A DNA stretch of 5,055 bases from an uncultured Planctomycetaceae bacterium. GTDB lineage: Bacteria; Planctomycetota; Planctomycetia; Planctomycetales; Planctomycetaceae. Numbering within the stretch: position 1 is the first letter of the stretch; each line of letters begins with the position of its first letter. This document shows, piece after piece, positions 1 to 5,055 of the stretch. Made by a program: the position numbers and the translations under genes. Under the pieces are notes generated by a model. The model did not search any database. It had not been told where the DNA came from and saw only the letters and a program-made list of their open reading frames with translations. The stretch spans positions 1-5,055 of the forward strand of contig CALJUK010000814.1 in assembly GCA_937975745.1 (NCBI GenBank), written 5' to 3'.

Positions 1-2
1 CG

Positions 3-1052
3 AACGATTACCTCGACTTGGGCGGTGACCCGCGAGTGACCGAGGCTGCTGCACTCGCTACGAGGCAATTCGGCAGTGGTGCTCGTGCCAGCGCGCTCGT
101 CAGCGGTCGCGGGCCACTGCATGCTGAACTGGAACAGACGCTCGCCGAGTTCGAGGGAACGGAAGCCGCGATTCTGTTCCCATCCGGGTTTGCAGCCAAT
201 CTGGGGCTGCTCAATGCGGTCATGAGCCGTGGTGACCTGGTCTGCGCGGATCGCTTGAATCACGCCAGCCTGATTGACGGCTGCCGCAGCTCGGACGCGA
301 CATTTCGCGTATATCGTCACAATGAGCTCGATCGACTTGCACGAGTTCTGGAGACGACTCCCGCCCGGCGAAAATTCATCGTCTCGGACGGCGTCTTCAG
401 CATGGATGGAGATTTGGCACCCCTCTCGGAATTATGCGACTTGGCGGAACGGCACGACGCGGCTGTCCTTGTCGATGAAGCCCACGGGACCGGAGTCTAC
501 GGAGAACATGGGCGCGGAGTGTCGGAACTCCAAGGTGTCGAGGACCGTGTCGCGGCCCGAATCGGCACGCTCAGCAAGGCGATTGGAGCCATCGGAGGGT
601 TTGTCAGCGGTTCGACCGACCTGATCGAGTGGTTGTGGAACCGCGGTCGGACGCAGGTCTTCTCGACGGCGATACCCCCGTCTGCGTGTGCCGCTGCAAT
701 TGCTGCCCTGGGAATCATCCGAGCCGAGCCCGCACGGCGACACACATTGATGCAGCAAAGCGCACAATTGCGAGACGATCTTCTGACCCAGGGCTGGCGG
801 CTCCCCGACGCGGTGGCTGGTCCGATTATCCCCGTGATTGTCGGTTCGGCAGCGGCAGCCGTCGCAGCCTCGGAACGGCTGCTGCAGGCAGGTTGCTTCG
901 TCCCGGCGATTCGGCCGCCGACAGTCCCGCAGAATACCGCCCGGCTGCGGATTTCGCTAAGCTGCGCTCACCAGGACGCAGAGATTCACCGTTTGGTGAC
1001 GGCACTACAGTCCCTGCCGTCTGAACTTCGCCAGAACCGACCCGCAGTGTAG
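3..1052 (+). CDS. bioF: 8-amino-7-oxononanoate synthase-like PLP enzyme (alpha-oxoamine synthase family), 5' partial
   Basis: Fold-type I PLP enzyme of the alpha-oxoamine synthase family, which condenses an amino acid with an acyl thioester and releases CO2. BioF makes 8-amino-7-oxononanoate from L-alanine and pimeloyl-CoA/ACP in cytosolic biotin synthesis. The frame is open from the first bases and reads NDYLDLGGDPRV, matching the family's N-terminal NNYLGL...DPRV block, so roughly 40 N-terminal residues lie outside the window. The TTG at 18 is internal, not a start. Visible motifs: LNHASLIDG with the PLP-stacking His (codon 261-263), SDGVFSMDGD, VDEAHGTGV with the PLP-binding Asp (474-476) and His (483-485), GTLSKAIGAIGG with the Schiff-base Lys (576-578), and a C-terminal RPPTVP...TARLRISLS block. 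That last block is typical of BioF rather than of KBL or ALA synthase. No key residue is missing. No other biotin gene is visible, so the exact substrate is inferred; KBL-like or lipid-related activity remains possible. The stop is TAG, 37 bp before the next gene. Confidence 0.85.
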   Translation, partial: NDYLDLGGDPRVTEAAALATRQFGSGARASALVSGRGPLHAELEQTLAEFEGTEAAILFPSGFAANLGLLNAVMSRGDLVCADRLNHASLIDGCRSSDATFRVYRHNELDRLARVLETTPARRKFIVSDGVFSMDGDLAPLSELCDLAERHDAAVLVDEAHGTGVYGEHGRGVSELQGVEDRVAARIGTLSKAIGAIGGFVSGSTDLIEWLWNRGRTQVFSTAIPPSACAAAIAALGIIRAEPARRHTLMQQSAQLRDDLLTQGWRLPDAVAGPIIPVIVGSAAAAVAASERLLQAGCFVPAIRPPTVPQNTARLRISLSCAHQDAEIHRLVTALQSLPSELRQNRPAV

Positions 1053-1078
1053 GCCATTCGCGGCCGCAATCCCTTCCC

Positions 1079-1082
1079 AGGA
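1079..1082 (+). promoter_or_regulatory. Shine-Dalgarno AGGA for the hydrolase gene
   Basis: AGGA lies 7 nt upstream of the ATG at 1090 in the 37-bp gap after the bioF-like gene. This spacing favours ATG 1090 over the in-frame TTG at 1087, which would leave only 4 nt. No promoter or terminator is evident in the gap, consistent with co-transcription. Confidence 0.55.
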
Positions 1083-1089
1083 CGCGTTG

Positions 1090-1962
1090 ATGCCCGTTCC
1101 CGATCGTATCCGGTCTCTCTATCCCTTCGAACCAAAGTCGTTGGATGTCGACGGTTTGAATTACAGCTATCTCGACGAAGGCGCTGGACGTCCGGTGTTG
1201 TTCGTGCACGGGAACCCCACTTGGAGCTTTGCCTGGCGAAAGTTTGTGCAAGCGCTCTCGCCGAAGTATCGTACTCTGGCGGTCGACCATATCGGTTGTG
1301 GATTGTCTGACAAACCACAGGACTACCCGTATACGCTGGACCGGCACATCCAGAATCTCTGCGAGTTCGTGGAACGCCTCGATCTGACGGGCATCACACT
1401 CATTGCCCATGACTGGGGAGGTGCCATCGGAATGGGTGCCGCAGGCCGGCTGTCGGAGCGGTTCGAACGCTTCGTGCTGATGAATACGGCAGCATTTCGC
1501 TCACAGCGGATTCCAGCTCGAATTGCCGCCTGCCGGATTCCGGTCTTCGGGCCGATCGGTGTCCGCGGTCTGAATCTGTTTTCCCGGATGGCGTTATCGA
1601 TGGCCATCGCCCGACCAGTACGCATGACGCCAGATGTGGCGGCCGGCTACTTGGCGCCCTACGACAGTTGGGCCAATCGGGTGGCCGTCCTGCGCTTTGT
1701 GCAGGACATCCCACTGGCGGCCGGCCACCCCAGCTACGAGACGTTGTGCGATGTCGAAGCTGGGCTGGCGAAGTTTCAAAACGCGCCCGTGCTCCTGATT
1801 TGGGGAGAGCGGGACTGGTGCTTCACACTGGAGTTTTTCGAACGCTTCCGCGAGTTCTTCCCCGAGGCCGAAACACTCCGGCTGCCGGACGCCGGACATT
1901 ACCTGTTCGAAGACGCCCCGGAAGACATCCTCCCGCGGTTGGGCCAGTTCCTCGCGGAGTGA
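1090..1962 (+). CDS. oleB: OleB-like alpha/beta hydrolase (haloalkane dehalogenase fold; probable beta-lactone decarboxylase)
   Basis: A 290-residue alpha/beta hydrolase with no signal peptide or membrane segment, so probably cytosolic. Numbering from ATG 1090: HGNPTW at 40-45 gives Asn42. HDWGG at 107-111 gives the nucleophile Asp108 and the neighbouring Trp109. WGERDWCF supplies Asp242 after strand 7, and AGHYLFED supplies the catalytic His270. An Asp-His-Asp triad with an Asn+Trp halide-type pair is the haloalkane dehalogenase subfamily III arrangement; LinB-type enzymes instead have Glu after strand 6, where this protein has Asn132. Subfamily III overlaps OleB, which decarboxylates cis-beta-lactones to cis-alkenes at the end of Ole hydrocarbon biosynthesis. 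Further OleB-like blocks are GCGLSDKP (70-77), NTAAF (132-136), PYDSW.NR (190-197) and RFVQDIPL (202-209). These were recognised by eye without an alignment. OleC, the usual neighbour, is not downstream, where a convergent sigma gene follows after 7 bp. A haloalkane dehalogenase or another hydrolase is the alternative. Confidence 0.72.
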   Translation: MPVPDRIRSLYPFEPKSLDVDGLNYSYLDEGAGRPVLFVHGNPTWSFAWRKFVQALSPKYRTLAVDHIGCGLSDKPQDYPYTLDRHIQNLCEFVERLDLTGITLIAHDWGGAIGMGAAGRLSERFERFVLMNTAAFRSQRIPARIAACRIPVFGPIGVRGLNLFSRMALSMAIARPVRMTPDVAAGYLAPYDSWANRVAVLRFVQDIPLAAGHPSYETLCDVEAGLAKFQNAPVLLIWGERDWCFTLEFFERFREFFPEAETLRLPDAGHYLFEDAPEDILPRLGQFLAE

Positions 1963-1969
1963 TTCTCCG
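1955..1969. terminator. Small hairpin across the convergent stop codons, possible weak bidirectional terminator
   Basis: CGGAG (1955-1959), loop TGATT (1960-1964) and CTCCG (1965-1969) form a perfect 5-bp stem. It covers the end and TGA stop of the hydrolase gene (1960-1962) and abuts the sigma gene's stop (1970-1972). No T-tract follows on either strand, so intrinsic termination would be weak. The hairpin is visible in the sequence; a terminator function is only a guess. Confidence 0.25.
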
Positions 1970-2809
1970 TCACTCGCCGAGCAGCCCCTTGGCCAGTTTG
2001 TCGAGTGCTTCGCCTTCGATCTGGCGGACACGTTCGCGCGTCAGTCCCAGCGTCTCGCCGATGGTCTTGAGAGTCCGGGGCTCGGAATCGTCCAGGCCGA
2101 ATCGCATTCTCAAAATGGTGGCCTCCCTGGGGTCCATCGTTTCCAGCATCCGGAACACGTGGGCCAGGTTGTCTGTCTCGACGAGTTCCTGTTCCGGTGC
2201 CTTCGTACGGTCGTCCGCGATCAACTCTCCCAGCGACCATCCTCCGTCGGACTGATCACTCTGCGGCGTCGAATTGTAGAGCTGAATGGCCTTTTTGACG
2301 ATCTTCAGCTTTTTCTTGGGGAGCTGTAAATCGGCGGCCACCTCGTCGGCGGTCGGGGCTCGCTTCAACTCGTCCTGCAGCTTGGCTGTTGCTTTTCGCC
2401 ATTTGGACAGAAGTTCGACCATGTACGCCGGAATGCGAATTGTCTTGGCGGAGTTGACGAGAGCCCGTTTGATGGACTGCTTGATCCAGTAGCTGGCGTA
2501 GGTCGAGAAGCGGGTATTCATTTCGGGGTCGAAACCTTCGACCGCCCGCATCAAGCCTAGGTTTCCTTCTTCGATCAGATCCTGTAGCGGCAGGCCTTTG
2601 CCGGTGTAGGCCCGAGCAATGTTCACGACCAGCCGGAGGTTGGCCCGGACCATGCGGTCTCGGGCTTCTCCATCCCCCTGCTCAATCCGGCGTGCTAACT
2701 CTTTTTCCTCACGGGCATTCAACAGCGCGGTTTCGTTGATCTCGCGGAGATAGGTCTCCAGCGGATTCTGAACAGCGCGAGAGGTCTGTCGACGTGTAGT
2801 TTTCTGCAT
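1970..2809 (-). CDS. RNA polymerase sigma-70 family factor, RpoD/SigA-like, lacking region 1.1
   Basis: Cytosolic promoter-recognition subunit of RNA polymerase, 279 residues from the chosen ATG (2807-2809). Region 1.2 is at about 14-47 (NPLETYLREI). Region 2 is at about 52-122, with the core-binding DLIEEGNLGLMRAVEGFD and the DNA-melting/-10 helix FSTYASYWIKQSIKRAL. Region 3 is at about 130-210, including a finger segment near 181-200. Region 4 is at about 217-275, with the -35 helix-turn-helix TRERVRQIE identical in key residues to primary sigma factors. Region 1.1 and the large non-conserved insert of E. coli RpoD are absent, so this is either a compact primary factor or a group 2 factor. 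An upstream in-frame ATG at 2888-2890 would add 27 residues with no family resemblance. Conservation begins just after Met28, so the shorter start is preferred, although neither start has a well-placed Shine-Dalgarno. The gene is convergent with the hydrolase gene. Family is certain; whether it is the housekeeping factor is not. Confidence 0.93.
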   Translation of the reverse strand: MQKTTRRQTSRAVQNPLETYLREINETALLNAREEKELARRIEQGDGEARDRMVRANLRLVVNIARAYTGKGLPLQDLIEEGNLGLMRAVEGFDPEMNTRFSTYASYWIKQSIKRALVNSAKTIRIPAYMVELLSKWRKATAKLQDELKRAPTADEVAADLQLPKKKLKIVKKAIQLYNSTPQSDQSDGGWSLGELIADDRTKAPEQELVETDNLAHVFRMLETMDPREATILRMRFGLDDSEPRTLKTIGETLGLTRERVRQIEGEALDKLAKGLLGE

Positions 2810-2871
2810 GGATGTTATGCTTTGAGGACGTGACCCGAAGCGGCTGGTGTTCCTTGAACAGTCGGCGAGAC

Positions 2872-2900
2872 ATTCCGACTTGAAACGCATGCCTCGTCAA
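2872..2900 (-). promoter_or_regulatory. Weak candidate sigma-70 promoter for the sigma factor gene
   Basis: On the minus strand, TTGACG (2895-2900, 5 of 6 to the -35 consensus) is followed after exactly 17 bp by CGGAAT (2872-2877, only 3 of 6 to the -10 consensus). It would start transcription about 55 nt upstream of the ATG at 2809, leaving the alternative ATG at 2890 outside the transcript. The poor -10 makes this tentative, and planctomycete promoters are not well predicted by the E. coli consensus. Confidence 0.22.
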
Positions 2901-3044
2901 TGCGACATGTCCACCAGACGCAATCCAGATCGTGACAACAGGGATGATGAACTCTCGTGGCATTTCAGTTTGCGATTGGCCGGCGAAGTTTCGATGACTC
3001 CGCTCCCAACGAACTGAATGCGTACAAAACCCGACGCAAAGCGA

Positions 3045-3071
3045 GGTGACCGGCTCCTTTGTCTGGTCACC
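3045..3071. repeat. Inverted pair GGTGACC / GGTCACC, 20 bp apart
   Basis: GGTGACC (3045-3051) and GGTCACC (3065-3071) are perfect 7-bp inverted arms around a 13-nt spacer. Each arm is itself a GGTNACC palindrome, so the two are also near-direct repeats with a 20-bp period, about two helical turns. The pair lies about 235 bp upstream of the sigma gene start. It could be an operator or a hairpin, or it could be chance. Confidence 0.4.
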
Positions 3072-3233
3072 GTCAAACATTCGCCCCGCATCTATGTCGA
3101 CGTCCTGTCGAAGAATTTGCCATGTCTGGCGGGCTCCGCGGGCCTGGTAGGAGTTATCGGCGGGATTTGGACCGCTGCTGAAGAGCGACCGGCAGTGAAG
3201 CAGGAAAGGTGCGTTAACCGGGTCGGTGAGCGC

Positions 3234-3269
3234 AATAAAAACGGCCCTCCGGATTGTTCCGGAAGGCCG
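3234..3269 (-). terminator. Intrinsic terminator of rpsA
   Basis: Read on the minus strand, a 12-bp GC-rich stem (3258-3269 pairing with 3242-3253) closes a 4-nt loop (ACAA) and is followed at once by TTTTTATT (3241-3234). The stem has one irregular position. It is a G-U wobble in minus-strand RNA but a C-A mismatch in plus-strand RNA, which together with the U-tract fixes the direction. It lies 64 bp after the rpsA stop codon. Confidence 0.9.
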
Positions 3270-3333
3270 CTTTGTAATGGCGATGGGAATCGGTCAGGAC
3301 GCCCCGGTAAACGGGTCGCCGCCGAGGCCTGAA

Positions 3334-5055
3334 CTAGGCCGAAGTTTCCTCGTCTTCGGCAGAATCGGTCGCTTCGTCATTTGACTCGGCGACTGGTTCT
3401 TCGCTCGATTCGGCAGTGCCCCCTTCGGCGGCCTCAGCCTCTTCGGTTGTGGTTGGCATTGCAAACAGAGGAGCACCGGAGGCACCCGTGCCACCCCGCA
3501 GTTCTTGCCGCGAAGCGGCCGAGTTGACCGAGCCGTCGGCGTTGATCTCTGCTTCAGCTTCGGCAATCTCGTCGGAATCCATTCGCCGCGACAGACCGAT
3601 CTTCCGATCGGCCGTATCGATTCGCAGAATGCGAACTTCGATCTGCTGGCCGACTTCGACGATGTCTTCTGGATTCTCCACCTTGTGGTCTGCCAGCTCA
3701 GAGATGTGCAGCAAACCTTCCAGTTCCGGCTCGAGTTCGACGAACACGCCGAAATTGGTGATCTTGGTGACGACACCATTGACGACCGTTCCCGGATGAT
3801 ACTTGTCGGGGATGGTTGTCTCCCAGGGGTCGCTCTGCAGTTGCTTCAAACCGAGGGCGATCCGTTTGCGGTTCTCGTCGACTGAGAGAACTTGGCATTC
3901 GATCTCGTCCCCTTTCTTCAGCATTTCGCTCGCGTGCGATATCTTCCGCGTCCAAGACATGTCGCTGACGTGCAGCAGGCCGTCGACACCTTCTTCCAAC
4001 TCGACGAACGCGCCGTAGTTGGTAAGGTTTCGGACGGCTCCCTTGACCACCGATCCGGGCGGATACTTCTCGGCAACGCGGTCCCAGGGGTTGGCCTGGG
4101 TCTGTTTCATGCCAAGGGAGATTTCCTGCTTGTCCTTGTTGATGCCCAACACGACAACTTCGACTTCGTCGCCGATGTTGACCAGCTCGGTCGGATGGTT
4201 GATCCGCTTGGTCCAGGACATTTCGCTGATGTGCACCAGTCCTTCGATGCCGTCTTCCAGCTTAACGAAGGCACCATAGGACATGACGTTGACGACTTCC
4301 CCTTTGACGCGGGAGCCAACCGGGTACTTCTCTTCGACCTGATCCCACGGGCTGGGCGACTTCTGCTTCAGACCCAGGGCAATCTTCTCGCGTTCGCGAT
4401 CGATGTTCAGGATCATCACTTCAATCGGCTGGTCGATCTTGACGACTTCCGACGGATGATTGATGCGGCCCCAGCTCATGTCGGTAATGTGCAGCAAACC
4501 GTCGATGCCGCCCAGGTCAACGAACGCGCCGAAGTCGGCGATGTTCTTGACGACACCCTTGCGGATTTCGCCTTCGACCAGCTTGTCCAGCAGGTCTCGC
4601 TTGAGGCGTTCGCGTTTTTCCTCGATCAACTTGCGCCGCGAAACGACAATGTTGCGTCGCGCTTCGTCGATCTTGAGAATCATGCACTCGATTTCCTGGC
4701 CGATGTAATTCGCGATATCCGACGGGCGGCGAATATCGACCTGGCTGGCCGGGAGGAACACGTTCACACCGATGTTGACGAGCAGCCCACCCTTGATCTT
4801 GCGGACGACCGTGCCCTTGACGATGTCACCTTCGGCGTGCTCATTGATGATCTTTTCCCACTCGCGGATGCGATCAGCTTTCCGCTTGGAGAGCATGATC
4901 AGACCGAACTCGTCTTCGACTTCTTCCAGGAGGACTTGCACTTCCTGTCCGGGCTCGGGCGCTTGGTGGTCGTCGTCCCATTCATCGATGGCGACGACAC
5001 CTTCGCTCTTGTAGCCGATGTCGACCAGAACGTCGTCACCTTCGCCCCGCAACAC
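3334..5055 (-). CDS. rpsA: 30S ribosomal protein S1, N-terminus cut by window edge
   Basis: S1 binds mRNA on the small ribosomal subunit and helps start translation, especially on messages with weak Shine-Dalgarno sequences. The 573 visible residues contain six S1 (OB-fold) repeats. Counting from the window edge: a partial domain 1 (about 1-57, with DDVLVDIGYKSEG), domain 2 (76-140, KGGLLVNIGVNVFLPASQVD), domain 3 (161-230), domain 4 (246-317), domain 5 (333-404) and domain 6 (420-491). Domains 3-5 share FGAFV/YGAFV, GL.H(I/V).(D/E)MSW and a PW linker; domain 6 lacks the MSW. Domains 1 and 2 are the divergent ribosome-binding type known from S1 proteins. A tail of about 80 residues follows (492-573), rich in Glu, Ala, Ser and Asp. 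The GTG at 5053-5055 is an internal Val, because domain 1 is already under way there, so some tens of residues lie outside. The stop is TAG, with a terminator downstream. Confidence 0.96.
   Translation of the reverse strand: MLRGEGDDVLVDIGYKSEGVVAIDEWDDDHQAPEPGQEVQVLLEEVEDEFGLIMLSKRKADRIREWEKIINEHAEGDIVKGTVVRKIKGGLLVNIGVNVFLPASQVDIRRPSDIANYIGQEIECMILKIDEARRNIVVSRRKLIEEKRERLKRDLLDKLVEGEIRKGVVKNIADFGAFVDLGGIDGLLHITDMSWGRINHPSEVVKIDQPIEVMILNIDREREKIALGLKQKSPSPWDQVEEKYPVGSRVKGEVVNVMSYGAFVKLEDGIEGLVHISEMSWTKRINHPTELVNIGDEVEVVVLGINKDKQEISLGMKQTQANPWDRVAEKYPPGSVVKGAVRNLTNYGAFVELEEGVDGLLHVSDMSWTRKISHASEMLKKGDEIECQVLSVDENRKRIALGLKQLQSDPWETTIPDKYHPGTVVNGVVTKITNFGVFVELEPELEGLLHISELADHKVENPEDIVEVGQQIEVRILRIDTADRKIGLSRRMDSDEIAEAEAEINADGSVNSAASRQELRGGTGASGAPLFAMPTTTEEAEAAEGGTAESSEEPVAESNDEATDSAEDEETSA
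3583..4575 (-). repeat. Four tandem S1-domain units within rpsA
   Basis: Domains 3 to 6 repeat with a period of about 85-88 codons, judged from the GAF/GVF glycine at residues 176, 261, 348 and 436 of the visible protein. Similarity is visible at DNA level too: blocks encoding GLLHISDMSW-like segments recur near 3960, 4220 and 4480. This is the normal architecture of S1, but such repeats can recombine or confuse short-read assembly. Confidence 0.85.

Larger units (their letters stand above)
2810..3233. other. Intergenic/leader region with no convincing gene
   Basis: About 424 bp separate the sigma gene start from the rpsA terminator. Short open frames exist on both strands: a 64-codon frame on minus (2897-3091), and a 104-codon frame on plus (3018-3332) that reads straight through the rpsA terminator. 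Their products are Arg/Ser/Gly-rich, match no family I recognise and have no credible ribosome binding site. The stretch probably holds the promoter and 5' leader of the sigma gene. It also contains an inverted pair of GGTGACC/GGTCACC at 3045-3071. Confidence 0.6.

Noticed and set aside
18..20. TTG as the start of the bioF-like gene
   Set aside because: The frame is open upstream and encodes the conserved NDYLDL block, so the true start lies left of the window.
2810..2820. TAACAT just before the sigma ATG as a -10 element for leaderless transcription
   Set aside because: It matches 4 of 6 consensus bases, but no -35 is present at proper spacing and the start would fall within the first codons.
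2810..2890. 27-residue N-terminal extension of the sigma factor from ATG 2888-2890
   Set aside because: The extension resembles no sigma-family region, the GAGG before it is only 1 nt from the ATG, and family similarity begins after the internal Met at 2809.
2897..3091. 64-codon minus-strand open frame
   Set aside because: Arg/Ser-rich product with no recognisable motif and no convincing ribosome binding site; probably the sigma gene leader.
3018..3332. 104-codon plus-strand open frame
   Set aside because: It runs through the rpsA terminator, matches no family I recognise and has no clear ribosome binding site.
3416..5014. Series of plus-strand open frames opposite rpsA
   Set aside because: Their Ser/Arg/Pro-rich compositions are typical antisense shadows of a GC-rich coding gene; the minus-strand S1 repeats explain the sequence.
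5053..5055. GTG at the window edge as the start of rpsA
   Set aside because: The sequence is already inside S1 domain 1 (DDVLVDIGYKSEG follows immediately), so this is an internal Val and the gene continues beyond the window.

Overview
The window looks like ordinary bacterial chromosome with moderately high GC. It holds four protein genes in two convergent blocks. The sequence style suggests a planctomycete or a relative. The hints are a compact RpoD-like sigma factor with no N-terminal region 1.1, a ribosomal protein S1 with a long acidic C-terminal tail, weak or absent Shine-Dalgarno signals, and an OleB-like hydrolase of the kind reported in planctomycetes. This assignment is an inference from protein style, because there is no rRNA or other phylogenetic marker to read directly.

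Layout. Positions 3-1052 (+) carry a BioF-type PLP-dependent alpha-oxoamine synthase, cut at its N-terminus by the window edge. After 37 bp, 1090-1962 (+) encodes an alpha/beta hydrolase of the haloalkane dehalogenase fold whose motifs fit OleB, the beta-lactone decarboxylase of olefin biosynthesis. Only 7 bp further on, the stop codon of a minus-strand sigma-70 factor (1970-2809) begins. A leader/intergenic stretch of about 424 bp (2810-3233) contains no convincing gene. It is followed by a strong intrinsic terminator (3234-3269) that closes the minus-strand rpsA gene (3334 to beyond 5055), whose 5' end lies outside the window.

How the genes relate. The two plus-strand genes are close and co-oriented, so they probably form one transcript whose earlier members lie left of the window. 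If the hydrolase is a true OleB, its usual partners (OleA, OleC, OleD) should be found there, and they are not visible here. The minus-strand genes are core expression genes, rpsA for translation and a sigma factor for transcription. The terminator between them suggests that they are transcribed separately. I see no mobile element, CRISPR array, tRNA or rRNA, and no clear sign of an undescribed system. The points most worth a second look are the OleB-like gene without its partners, substitutions in the sigma factor's -10-reading helix and finger, and the tight convergent junction with a hairpin over both stop codons.
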